In this document: one piece after another, positions 11,213-24,650 of the stretch
How positions within the stretch are numbered: the stretch's first letter is position 1
Layout: each line of letters starts with the position of its first letter
Assembly: GCA_946811695.1 (NCBI GenBank)
Contig: OX328123.1
Span: forward strand, 153,653,681-153,717,680
Direction of reading: 5' to 3'
Length of the DNA stretch: 64,000 bases
Source: Gonocerus acuteangulatus
Lineage: Eukaryota > Arthropoda > Insecta > Hemiptera > Coreidae
The notes under the pieces: model-generated
Seen by the model: the letters and a program-made list of their open reading frames with translations, nothing else
Told to the model about the DNA's origin: nothing
Database searches by the model: none
Made by a program: the position numbers and the translations under genes

Positions 11213-14200
11213 GCATGTAAATAGTAGACAATAATATCTATATAGTAGTATGTAAGGTTGTGTATAAAATAGCGTGTATAAAAAAAATAAAAAATAAAAA
11301 AAAAATAAATAAATAAATTGCATGTAAATAGTAGACAATAATATGTATATAGTAGTATGTAAGGTTGTGTATAAAATAGCATGTACAAAAAAAAAAAATA
11401 AATAAATTGCATGTAAATAGTAGACAATAATATGTATATAGTAATATGTAAGGTTGTGTATAAAATAGCGTGTATAAAAAAAATAAAAAATAAAAAAAAA
11501 AATAAATAAATTGCATGTAAATAGTAGACAATAATATGTATATAGTAGTATGTAAGGTTGTGTATAAAATAGCGTGTATAAAAAAAAAAAAATAAAAAAA
11601 AAAAAATAAATAAATTGCATGTAAATAGTAGACAATGATATGTATATAGTAGTATGTAAGGTTGTGTATAAAATAGCATGTACAAAAAAAAAAAAATAAA
11701 TAAATTGCATGTAAATAGTAGACAATAATATGTATATAGTAATATGTAAGGTTGTGTATAAAATAGCATGTATAAAAAAAAATAAAAATAAAAAAAAAAT
11801 AAATAAATTGCATGTAAATAGTAGACAATAATATGTATATAGTAGTATGTAAGGTTGTGTATGAAATAGCATGTATAAAAAAAAAAAAAAAATAAAATAA
11901 ATAAATAAATTGCATGTAAATAGTAGACAATAATATGTATATAGTAGTATGTAAGGTTGTGTATAAAATAGCGTGTATAAAAAAAAAAAAAAATAAAAAA
12001 CAAAAAAAAAATAAATAAATTGCATGTAAATAGTAGACAATGATATGTATATAGTAGTATGTAAGGTTGTGTATAAAATAGCATGTACAAAAAAAAAAAA
12101 AAATAAATAAATTGCATGTAAATAGTAGACAATAATATGTATATAGTAATATGTAAGGTTGTGTATAAAATAGCATGTATAAAAAAAAATAAAAATAAAA
12201 AAAAAAAAAAATAAATTGCATGTAAATAGTAGACAATAATATGTATATAGTAGTATGTAAGGTTGTGTATGAAATAGCATGTATAAAAAAAAAAAAAATA
12301 AATAAATAAATAAATAAATTGCATGTAAATAGTAGACAATAATATGTATATAGTAGTATGTAAGGTTGTGTATAAAATAGCATGTATAAAAAAAATAAAA
12401 AACAAAAAAAAAATAAATAAATTGCATGTAAATAGTAGACAATAATATGTACATAGTAGTATGTAAGGCTGTGTATAAAATAGCATGTACAAAAAAAAAA
12501 TAAAAAATAAAAAAAAAATAAATAAATTGCATGTAAATAGTAGACAATAATATGTATATAGTAGTATGTAAGGTTGTGTATACAATAGCATGTACAAAAA
12601 AAAAAAAAAAATAAATAAATAAATTGCATGTAAATAGTAGACAATAATATGTATATAGTAGTATGTAAGGTTGTGTATAAAATAGCGTGTATAAAAAAAA
12701 AAAAAAATAAAAAAAAAAAAATAAATAAATTGCATGTAAATAGTAGACAATAATATGTATATAGTAGTATGTAAGGTTGTGTATAAAATAGCATGTACAA
12801 AAAAAAAAAAATAAATAAATTGCATGTAAATAGTAGACAATAATATGTATATAGTAATATGTAAGGTTGTGTATAAAATAGCGTGTATAAAAAAATAAAA
12901 AATAAAAAAAAAAAAATAAATAAATTGCATGTAAATAGTAGACAATAATATGTATATAGTAGTATGTAAGGTTGTGTATAAAATAGCGTGTATAAAAAAA
13001 AAAAAAAATAAAAAAAAAAAAATAAATAAATTGCATGTAAATAGTAGACAATGATATGTATATAGTAGTATGTAAGGTTGTGTATAAAATAGCATGTACA
13101 AAAAAAAAAAAATAAATTGCATGTAAATAGTAGACAATAATATGTATATAGTAATATGTAAGGTTGTGTATAAAATAGCATGTATAAAAAAAAATAAAAA
13201 TAAAAAAAAAAAAAAATAAATTGCATGTAAATAGTAGACAATAATATGTATATAGTAGTATGTAAGGTTGTGTATGAAATAGCATGTATAAAAAAAAAAA
13301 AATAAATAAATAAATAAATAAATTGCATGTAAATAGTAGACAATAATATGTATATAGTAGTATGTAAGGTTGTGTATAAAATAGCATGTATAAAAAAAAT
13401 AAAAAAAAAAAAATAAATAAATTAATTGCATGTAAATAGTAGACAATAATATGTACATAGTAGTATGTAAGGTTGTGTATAAAATAGCATGTACAAAAAA
13501 AAAAAAGAAAAAGTAAATTGCATGTAAATAGTAGACAATAATATGTATATAGTAATATGTAAGGTTGTGTATAAAATAGCATGTATAAAAAAAAATAAAA
13601 AACAAAAAAAAATAAATAAATTGCATGTAAATAGTAGACAATAATATGTACATAGTAGTATGTAAGGCTGTGTATAAAATAGCATGTACAAAAAAAAAAT
13701 AAAAAATAAAAAATAAATAAATAAATTGCATGTAAATAGTAGACAATAATATGTATATAGTAGTATGTAAGGTTGTGTATACAATAGCATGTACAAAAAA
13801 AAAAATAAATAAATAAATAAATTGCATGTAAATAGTAGACAATAATATGTATATAGTAGTATGTAAGGTTGTGTATAAAATAGCATATAAAAAAAAAAAA
13901 AAATTGCATGTAAATAGTAGACAATAATATGTATATAGTAGTATGTAAGGTTGTGTATAAAATAGCGTGTATAAAAAAAATAAAAAAAAAAAAAAAATAA
14001 ATAAATAAATTGCATGTAAATAGTAGACAATAATATGTATATAGTAGTATGTAAGGTTGTGTATAAAATAGCATGTACAAAAAAAAAAAAAAATAAAAAA
14101 AAAAAATAAAATAAATTGCATGTAAATAGTAGACAATAATATGTATATAGTAGTATGTAAGGTTGTGTATAAAATAGCGTGTATAAAAAAAATAAAAAAT

Positions 14201-16406
14201 AAAAAAAAAAAAATAAAAAAATTGCATGTAAATAGTAGACAATAATATGTATATAGTAGTATGTAAGGTTGTGTATAAAATAGCGTGTATAAAAAAAAAA
14301 AAAAATAAAAAAAAAAAAATAAATAAATTGCATGTAAATAGTAGACAATAATATGTATATAGTAGTATGTAAGGTTGTGTATAAAATAGCATGTACAAAA
14401 AAAAAAAAAAAATAAATTGCATGTAAATAGTAGACAATAATATGTATATAGTAATATGTAAGGTTGTGTATAAAATAGCGTGTATAAAAAAAATAAAAAA
14501 TAAAAAAAAAAAAAAAAATAAATTGCATGTAAATAGTAGACAATAATATGCATATAGTAGAATGTAAGGTTGTGTATAAAATAGCGTGTATAAAAAAAAA
14601 AAAAATAAAAAAAAAAAAATAAATAAATTGCATGTAAATAGTAGACAATGATATGTATATAGTAGTATGTAAGGTTGTGTATAAAATAGCATGTACAAAA
14701 AAAAAAAAAAAAAAAATTGCATGTAAATAGTAGACAATAATATGTATATAGTAATATGTAAGGTTGTGTATAAAATAGCATGTATAAAAAAAAATAAAAA
14801 AAAAAAAAAATAAATAAATAAATTGCATGTAAATAGTAGACAATAATATGTATATAGTAGTATGTAAGGTTGTGTATGAAATAGCATGTATAAAAAAAAA
14901 AAAATAAAAAAAAATAAATAAATAAATTGCATGTAAATAGTAGACAATAATATGTATATAGTAGTATGTAAGGTTGTGTATAAAATAGCGTGTATAAAAA
15001 AAAAAAAAAAAATAAAAAACAAAAAAAAAATAAATAAATTGCATGTAAATAGTAGACAATGATATGTATATAGTAGTATGTAAGGTTGTGTATAAAATAG
15101 CATGTACAAAAAAAAAAAAAATAAATTGCATGTAAATAGTAGACAATAATATGTATATAGTAATATGTAAGGTTGTGTATAAAATAGCATGTATAAAAAA
15201 AAATAAAAATAAAAAAAAAAATAAATAAATTGCATGTAAATAGTAGACAATAATATGTATATAGTAGTATGTAAGGTTGTGTATGAAATAGCATGTATAA
15301 AAAAAAAAAATAAAAAAAAAAATAAATAAATAAATTGCATGTAAATAGTAGACAATAATATGTATATAGTAGTATGTAAGGTTGTGTATACAATAGCATG
15401 TACAAAAAAAAATAAAAAATAAATAAATAAATTGCATGTAAATAGTAGACAATAATATGTATATAGTAGTATGTAAGGTTGTGTATAAAATAGCGTGTAT
15501 AAAAAAAATAAAAAAAAAAAAAAAATAAATAAATAAATTGCATGTAAATAGTAGACAATAATATGTATATAGTAGTATGTAAGGTTGTGTATAAAATAGC
15601 ATGTACAAAAAAAATAAATAAATAAATTGCATGTAAATAGTAGACAATAATATGTATATAGTAATATGTAAGGTTGTGTATAAAATAGCGTGTATAAAAA
15701 AAATAAAAAATAAAAAAAATAAAATAAATAAATTGCATGTAAATAGTAGACAATAATATGTATATAGTAGTATGTAAGGTTGTGTATAAAATAGCGTGTA
15801 TAAAAAAAAAAAAAATAAAAAAAAAAAATAAATAAATTGCATGTAAATAGTAGACAATGATATGTATATAGTAGTATGTAAGGTTGTGTATAAAATAGCA
15901 TGTACAAAAAAAAAAAAAATAAATAAATTGCATGTAAATAGTAGACAATAATATGTATATAGTAATATGTAAGGTTGTGTATAAAATAGCATGTATAAAA
16001 AAAAATAAAAATAAAAAAAAAATAAATAAATTGCATGTAAATAGTAGACAATAATATGTATATAGTAGTATGTAAGGTTGTGTATGAAATAGCATGTATA
16101 AAAAAAAAAAAATAAAAAAATAAATAAATAAATTGCATGTAAATAGTAGACAATAATATGTATATAGTAGTATGTAAGGTTGTGTATAAAATAGCATGTA
16201 TAAAAAAAATAAAAAAAAAAAAAAAATAAATAAATTGCATGTAAATAGTAGACAATAATATGTACATAGTAGTATGTAAGGTTGTGTATAAAATAGCATG
16301 TACAAAAAAAAATAAAAAATAAAAAAAAAGTAAATAAATTGCATGTAAATAGTAGACAATAATATGTATATAGTAGTATGTAATGTTGTGTATTAAATAG
16401 CGTGTA

Positions 16407-16438
<32 letters not shown>

Positions 16439-17389
16439 GCATGTAAATAGTAGACAATAATATGTATATAGTAGTATGTAAGGTTGTGTATAAAATAGCA
16501 TGTACAAAAAAAATAAAAAATAAAAAAAAAATAAATAAATTGCATGTAAATAGTAGACAATAATATGTATATAGTAGTATGTAAGGTTGTGTATAAAATA
16601 GCGTGTATAAAAAAAAAAAAAAAATAAAAAACAAAAAAAAAATAAATAAATTGCATGTAAATAGTAGACAATGATATGTATATAGTAGTATGTAAGGTTG
16701 TGTATAAAATAGCATGTACAAAAAAAAAAATAAATAAATTGCATGTAAATAGTAGACAATAATATGTATATAGTAATATGTAAGGTTGTGTATAGAATAG
16801 CATGTATAAAAAAAAATAAAAATAAAAAAAAAAATAAATAAATTGCATGTAAATAGTAGACAATAATATGTATATAGTAGTATGTAAAGTTGTGTATGAA
16901 ATAGCATGTATAAAAAAAAAAAAATAAAAAAAAAAATAAATAAATAAATTGCATGTAAATAGTAGACAATAATATGTATATAGTAGTATGTAAGGTTGTG
17001 TATACAATAGCATGTACAAAAAAAAATAAAAAATAAATAAATAAATTGCATGTAAATAGTAGACAATAATATGTATATAGTAGTATGTAAGGTTGTGTAT
17101 AAAATAGCGTGTATAAAAAACATAAAAAAAAAAAAAAAAAAAATAAATAAATTGCATGTAAATAGTAGACAATAATATGTATATAGTAGTATGTAAGGTT
17201 GTGTATAAAATAGCATGTACAAAAAAAATAAATAAATAAATTGCATGTAAATAGTAGACAATAATATGTATATAGTAATATGTAAGGTTGTGTATAAAAT
17301 AGCGTGTATAAAAAAAATAAAAAATAAAAAAAATAAAATAAATAAATTGCATGTAAATAGTAGACAATAATATGTATATAGTAGTATGT

Positions 17390-17719
17390 AAGGTTGTGTA
17401 TAAAATAGCGTGTATAAAAAAAAAAAAAAAATAAAAAAAAAAAATAAATAAATTGCATGTAAATAGTAGACAATGATATGTATATAGTAGTATGTAAGGT
17501 TGTGTATAAAATAGCATGTACAAAAAAAAAAAAAAAAAATAAATTGCATGTAAATAGTAGACAATAATATGTATATAGTAATATGTAAGGTTGTGTATAA
17601 AATAGCATGTATAAAAAAAAATAAAAATAAAAAAAAAATAAATAAATTGCATGTAAATAGTAGACAATAATATGTATATAGTAGTATGTAAGGTTGTGTA
17701 TGAAATAGCATGTATAAAA

Positions 17720-17750
<31 letters not shown>

Positions 17751-19799
17751 GCATGTAAATAGTAGACAATAATATGTATATAGTAGTATGTAAGGTTGTG
17801 TATAAAATAGCATGTATAAAAAAAATAAAAAAAGAAAAAAATAAATAAATTGCATGTAAATAGTAGACAATAATATGTACATAGTAGTATGTAAGGTTGT
17901 GTATAAAATAGCATGTACAAAAAAAAATAAAAAATAAAAAAAAAGTAAATAAATTGCATGTAAATAGTAGACAATAATATGTATATAGTAGTATGTAATG
18001 TTGTGTATTAAATAGCGTGTATAAAAAAAAAAAAAAAATAAATAAATAAATTGCATGTAAATAGTAGACAATAATATGTATATAGTAGTATGTAAGGTTG
18101 TGTATAAAATAGCATGTACAAAAAAAAAAATAAAATAAATTGCATGTAAATAGTAGACAATAATATGTATATAGTAATATGTAAGGTTGTGTATAAAATA
18201 GCATGTATAAAAAAAAATAAAAATAAAAAAAAAATAAATAAATTGCATGTAAATAGTAGACAATAATATGTATATAGTAGTATGTAAGGTTGTGTATGAA
18301 ATAGCATGTATAAAAAAAAAAAAATAATAAAAATAAATAAATAAATTGCATGTAAATAGTAGACAATAATATGTATATAGTAGTATGTAAGGTTGTGTAT
18401 AAAATAGCATGTATAAAAAAAATAAAAAACAAAAAAAAATAAATAAATTGCATGTAAATAGTAGACAATAATATGTATATAGTAGTATGTAATGTTGTGT
18501 ATTAAATAGCATGTACAAAAAAAAAATAAAAAAAAAATAAATAAATTGCATGTAAATAGTAGACAATAATATGTATATAGTAGTATGTAAGGTTGTGTAT
18601 AAAATAGCATATATATATATATAAAAAATAAAATAAATTGCATGTAAATAGTAGACAATAATATGTATATAGTAATATGTAAGGTTGTGTATTAAATAGC
18701 GTGTATAAAAAAAAAAAAAAAAAAAATAAATAAATTGCATGTAAATAGTAGACAATAATATGTATATAGTAGTATGTAAGGTTGTGTATAAAATAGCATG
18801 TACAAAAAAAAAAATAAAATAAATTGCATGTAAATAGTAGACAATAATATGTATATAGTAATATGTAAGGTTGTGTATAAAATAGCATGTATAAAAAAAA
18901 ATAAAAATAAAAAAAAAAATAAATAAATTGCATGTAAATAGTAGACAATAATATGTATATAGTAGTATGTAAGGTTGTGTATGAAATAGCATGTATAAAA
19001 AAAAATAAATAATAAAAATAAATAAATAAATTGCATGTAAATAGTAGACAATAATATGTATATAGTAGTATGTAAGGTTGTGTATAAAATAGCATGTATA
19101 AAAAAAATAAAAAACAAAAAAAAAATAAATAAATTGCATGTAAATAGTAGACAATAATATGTACATAGTAGTATGTAAGGTTGTGTATAAAATAGCATGT
19201 ACAAAAAAAAATAAAAAATAAAAAAAAAATAAATAAATTGCATGTAAATAGTAGACAATAATATGTATATAGTAGTATGTAATGTTGTGTATTAAATAGC
19301 ATGTACAAAAAAAAATAAAAAAAAAATAAATAAATTGCATGTAAATAGTAGACAATAATATGTATATAGTAGTATGTAAGGTTGTGTATAAAATAGCATA
19401 TATATATATATAAAAAATAAAATAAATTGCATGTAAATAGTAGACAATAATATGTATATAGTAATATGTAAGGTTGTGTATAAAATAGCGTGTATAAAAA
19501 AAAAAAAAAAATAAAAAAAAAAAATAAATAAATTGCATGTAAATAGTAGACAATGATATGTATATAGTAGTATGTAAGGTTGTGTATAAAATAGCATGTA
19601 CAAAAAAAAAAAAAAAAAATAAATTGCATGTAAATAGTAGACAATAATATGTATATAGTAATATGTAAGGTTGTGTATAAAATAGCATGTATAAAAAAAA
19701 ATAAAAATAAAAAAAAAATAAATAAATTGCATGTAAATAGTAGACAATAATATGTATATAGTAGTATGTAAGGTTGTGTATGAAATAGCATGTATAAAA

Positions 19800-19830
<31 letters not shown>

Positions 19831-21567
19831 GCATGTAAATAGTAGACAATAATATGTATATAGTAGTATGTAAGGTTGTGTATAAAATAGCATGTATAAA
19901 AAAAATAAAAAAAGAAAAAAATAAATAAATTGCATGTAAATAGTAGACAATAATATGTACATAGTAGTATGTAAGGTTGTGTATAAAATAGCATGTACAA
20001 AAAAAAATAAAAAATAAAAAAAAAGTAAATAAATTGCATGTAAATAGTAGACAATAATATGTATATAGTAGTATGTAATGTTGTGTATTAAATAGCGTGT
20101 ATAAAAAAAAAAAAAAAATAAATAAATAAATTGCATGTAAATAGTAGACAATAATATGTATATAGTAGTATGTAAGGTTGTGTATAAAATAGCATGTACA
20201 AAAAAAAAAATAAAATAAATTGCATGTAAATAGTAGACAATAATATGTATATAGTAATATGTAAGGTTGTGTATAAAATAGCATGTATAAAAAAAAATAA
20301 AAATAAAAAAAAAATAAATAAATTGCATGTAAATAGTAGACAATAATATGTATATAGTAGTATGTAAGGTTGTGTATGAAATAGCATGTATAAAAAAAAA
20401 AAAATAATAAAAATAAATAAATAAATTGCATGTAAATAGTAGACAATAATATGTATATAGTAGTATGTAAGGTTGTGTATAAAATAGCATGTATAAAAAA
20501 AATAAAAAACAAAAAAAAATAAATAAATTGCATGTAAATAGTAGACAATAATATGTATATAGTAGTATGTAATGTTGTGTATTAAATAGCATGTACAAAA
20601 AAAAAATAAAAAAAAAATAAATAAATTGCATGTAAATAGTAGACAATAATATGTATATAGTAGTATGTAAGGTTGTGTATAAAATAGCATATATATATAT
20701 ATAAAAAATAAAATAAATTGCATGTAAATAGTAGACAATAATATGTATATAGTAATATGTAAGGTTGTGTATTAAATAGCGTGTATAAAAAAAAAAAAAA
20801 AAAAAATAAATAAATTGCATGTAAATAGTAGACAATAATATGTATATAGTAGTATGTAAGGTTGTGTATAAAATAGCATGTACAAAAAAAAAAATAAAAT
20901 AAATTGCATGTAAATAGTAGACAATAATATGTATATAGTAATATGTAAGGTTGTGTATAAAATAGCATGTATAAAAAAAAATAAAAATAAAAAAAAAAAT
21001 AAATAAATTGCATGTAAATAGTAGACAATAATATGTATATAGTAGTATGTAAGGTTGTGTATGAAATAGCATGTATAAAAAAAAATAAATAATAAAAATA
21101 AATAAATAAATTGCATGTAAATAGTAGACAATAATATGTATATAGTAGTATGTAAGGTTGTGTATAAAATAGCATGTATAAAAAAAATAAAAAACAAAAA
21201 AAAAATAAATAAATTGCATGTAAATAGTAGACAATAATATGTACATAGTAGTATGTAAGGTTGTGTATAAAATAGCATGTACAAAAAAAAATAAAAAATA
21301 AAAAAAAAATAAATAAATTGCATGTAAATAGTAGACAATAATATGTATATAGTAGTATGTAATGTTGTGTATTAAATAGCATGTACAAAAAAAAATAAAA
21401 AAAAAATAAATAAATTGCATGTAAATAGTAGACAATAATATGTATATAGTAGTATGTAAGGTTGTGTATAAAATAGCATATATATATCGATGGCCTAGAA
21501 TGAAAACCTCGTATCTAAAAAAAAACGTTAATAACTTTTATACGTTATTAGACGGATAAGATTCTAT
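17390..21567 (+). repeat. Exact 2,080-bp duplication within the satellite
   Basis: Positions 17401, 17461, 17831, 18008 and 18692 match 19481, 19541, 19911, 20088 and 20772 with a constant offset of 2080 bp, including the lengths of all poly-A runs checked. The two copies are adjacent. Just upstream of 17390 the match breaks (linker at 17310-17345 versus the TA-rich linker at 19398-19415). Near its end, the second copy is interrupted by the MITE at 21487-21734. Confidence 0.85.
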
Positions 21568-21734
21568 TTGACAATCCTTGAGAGTCAAAGAAACTCTATC
21601 TTACTCGTCCTGGACTATATCGACGAAGAAGAAAACCTTGCGGGCTTCTCAATAACCATAATATCCATGTATTTAGGTATAAAAGTTAATTAATTTTATT
21701 TTTGAGATACGAGGTTTTCATTCTAGGCCATCGA
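21487..21734. mobile_element. MITE with 29-bp perfect terminal inverted repeats
   Basis: The ends are perfect inverted repeats beginning CGATGGCCTAGAATGAAAAC (21488-21516 and 21705-21733). There is no ORF. The first copy of the 2,080-bp duplication preserves the empty site near 19398-19411. It has 14 alternating A/T bases, against 18 around the insertion, which fits a TA duplication if the element begins TCGATGG and ends CCATCGA. That suggests a Tc1/mariner-type mobiliser, though a 4-bp duplication is not excluded because the site is (TA)n. Confidence 0.85.
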
Positions 21735-23829
21735 TATATATAAAAAATAAAATAAATTGCATGTAAATAGTAGACAATAATATGTATATAGTAATATGTA
21801 AGGTTGTGTATAAAATAGCATGTATAAAAAAAAAAAAAAAAAAAAAAAAAAATAAATAAATTGCATGTAAATAGTAGACAATAATATGTACATAGTAGTA
21901 TGTAAGGTTGTGTATAAAATAGCATGTACAAAAAAAAATAAAAATAAAAAAAAAGTAAATAAATTGCATGTAAATAGTAGACAATAATATGTATATAGTA
22001 GTATGTAATGTTGTGTATTAAATAGCGTGTATAAAAAAAATAAAAAATAAAAAAAAAAAATAAATAAATTGCATGTAAATAGTAGACAATAATATGTATA
22101 TAGTAGTATGTAAGGTTGTGTATAAAATAGCATGTACAAAAAAAAAAAAAAAATAAATTGCATGTAAATAGTAGACAATAATATGTATATAGTAATATGT
22201 AAGGTTGTGTATAAAATAGCATGTATAAAAAAAAATAAAAATAAAAAAAAAAATAAATAAATTGCATGTAAATAGTAGACAATAATATGTATATAGTAGT
22301 ATGTAAGGTTGTGTATGAAATAGCATGTATAAAAAAAAAAAAAAATAATAAAAATAAATAAATAAATTGCATGTAAATAGTAGACAATAATATGTATATA
22401 GTAGTATGTAAGGTTGTGTATAAAATAGCATGTATAAAAAAAATAAAAAACAAAAAAAAAATAAATAAATTGCATGTAAATAGTAGACAATAATATGTAC
22501 ATAGTAGTATGTAAGGTTGTGTATACAATAGCATGTACAAAAAAAAATAAAAAATAACAAAAAAATAAATAAATTGCATGTAAATAGTAGACAATAATAT
22601 GTATATAGTAGTATGTAATGTTGTGTATTAAATAGCATGTACAAAAAAAAATAAAAAAAAAATAAATAAATTGCATGTAAATAGTAGACAATAATATGTA
22701 TATAGTAGTATGTAAGGTTGTGTATAAAATAGCATATATATATATATATATAAAAAATAAAATAAATTGCATGTAAATAGTAGACAATAATATGTATATA
22801 GTAATATGTAAGGTTGTGTATAAAATAGCATGTATAAAAAAAAAAAAAATAAATAAAATAAATAAATTGCATGTAAATAGTAGACAATAATATGTACATA
22901 GTAGTATGTAAGGTTGTGTATAAAATAGCATGTACAAAAAAAAATAAAAAATAAAAAAAAAGTAAATAAATTGCATGTAAATAGTAGACAATAATATGTA
23001 TATAGTAGTATGTAATGTTGTGTATTAAATAGCGTGTATAAAAAAAATAAAAAATAAAAAAAAAAAATAAATAAATTGCATGTAAATAGTAGACAATAAT
23101 ATGTATATAGTAGTATGTAAGGTTGTGTATAAAATAGCATGTACAAAAAAAAAAAAAAAATAAATTGCATGTAAATAGTAGACAATAATATGTATATAGT
23201 AATATGTAAGGTTGTGTATAAAATAGCATGTATAAAAAAAAATAAAAATAAAAAAACAAATAAATAAATTGCATGTAAATAGTAGACAATAATATGTATA
23301 TAGTAGTATGTAAGGTTGTGTATGAAATAGCATGTATAAAAAAAAAAAAAATAATAAAAATAAATAAATAAATTGCATGTAAATAGTAGACAATAATATG
23401 TATATAGTAGTATGTAAGGTTGTGTATAAAATAGCATGTATAAAAAAAATAAAAAACAAAAAAAAAAATAAATAAATTGCATGTAAATAGTAGACAATAA
23501 TATGTACATAGTAGTATGTAAGGTTGTGTATAAAATAGCATGTACAAAAAAAATAAAAAATAAATAAATTGCATGTAAATAGTAGACAATAATATGTATA
23601 TAGTAGTATGTAATGTTGTGTATTAAATAGCATGTACAAAAAAAAATAAAAAAAAAATAAATAAATTGCATGTAAATAGTAGACAATAATATGTATATAG
23701 TAGTATGTAAGGTTGTGTATAAAATAGCATATATATATATATATATATATAAAATAAAATAAATTGCATGTAAATAGTAGACAATAATATGTATATAGTA
23801 ATATGTAAGGTTGTGTATAAAATAGCATG

Positions 23830-23869
<40 letters not shown>

Positions 23870-24300
23870 CATGGAAATAGTAGACAATAATATGTATATA
23901 GTAGTATGTAAGGTTGTGTATAAAATGGCATGTAAGAAAAAAATAAATAAATAAAAATAAATAAATAAAATAAAATAAAAATAATATATAATATATGTAT
24001 TTAGTAGTAGGTAAGGTTGTGTATAAAATGGCATAAAAAAAATAAAAAAAATTGCTAGTGAATAGTAGACAATAATATGTATATAGTAGTATGTAAGGTT
24101 GTGTATAAAATAGCATGTATAAAAAAAAAATAAAAATAAAAAAAATAAAAAAATAAAAAAAAATTAATAAAATTTAAAAAAAAAAATAATAATAAAAAAA
24201 TAAATTGCATGAAAATAGAAGATAATAATGTGTATAGATTAGTATGTAAGGTTTTGTATAGAATAGCTTAAATGAAATTTAAAATGGAATAATAATGATA

Positions 24301-24650
24301 TAATAATAATTAAATAGTAAATAATAAATAAACGTAAAACAATCCATCATCACAACATTTTTTCTCATATTACAACACAAATTATACTAAACACTAAACA
24401 TAATCTAAAGAAAAAAAAAAGAAAAAAAAATCGGGCAATGAGAACCACAAAGTTGTTTGCCCTGAAACCCAAATCCAATCCAATCCATCATATTTTACAA
24501 TATTCGATTACATCGAGTCGCTGTTTAGTTAAATACCTTAAATAACCGGGCATTTATGAAATTGGGTATTTACCCTGGGTATATACCCTGGGTATATACC
24601 CTGGGTATTTACCCTGAAGAATAAATACCGGGGTATTTTACACCACTGCT
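24301..24650. other. Unique AT-rich spacer with 13-bp palindromic repeat
   Basis: No gene was seen. Positions 24564-24615 hold four 13-bp units of GGGTATNTACCCT. Each pairs with itself (CCCTGGGTATATACCCTGGG is a palindrome), giving a run that could form alternating hairpins. The rest is unremarkable AT-rich sequence between the satellite edge and the LINE remnant. Confidence 0.6.

Larger units (their letters stand above)
11213..24300 (+). repeat. AT-rich satellite array, right block
   Basis: Same monomer and orientation as 1-6139. Almost every core is intact, and subtypes alternate in regular series (AGCGTG, AGCATGTAC, TGTATGAAATAGC, TGTATTAAATAGC). Some linkers become (TA)n, for example near 18610, 19400, 20690, 22735 and 23730. 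The second monomer type (linker rich in AATAAATAAA, core with GCTAGTGAATAG) reappears at 23930-24120. After about 24120 only decayed cores remain (TTGCATGAAAATAGAAGATAATAATG at 24202-24227), so about 24300 is the right edge. The left edge lies outside the window. Together with the left block there are very roughly 180 monomers. Confidence 0.96.

Noticed and set aside
11158..24116. Very long minus-strand ORFs (up to 2266 codons) over the satellite
   Set aside because: They are frame-cycling readings of a tandem repeat whose core lacks minus-strand stops. The Phe/Tyr/Leu/Ile-only composition and poly-Phe linkers reflect the A-rich DNA, and different frames give equally long ORFs.
1..24300. CRISPR-like regular repeat-spacer arrangement
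   Set aside because: The linkers are low-complexity A-rich, not unique spacers, and the surrounding genome is a eukaryote with introns and transposons.
1..24300. Telomeric location inferred from an R1-clade insertion in repeats
   Set aside because: The repeat is not a telomeric motif, pangolin lies 30 kb away, and one insertion does not show targeting.
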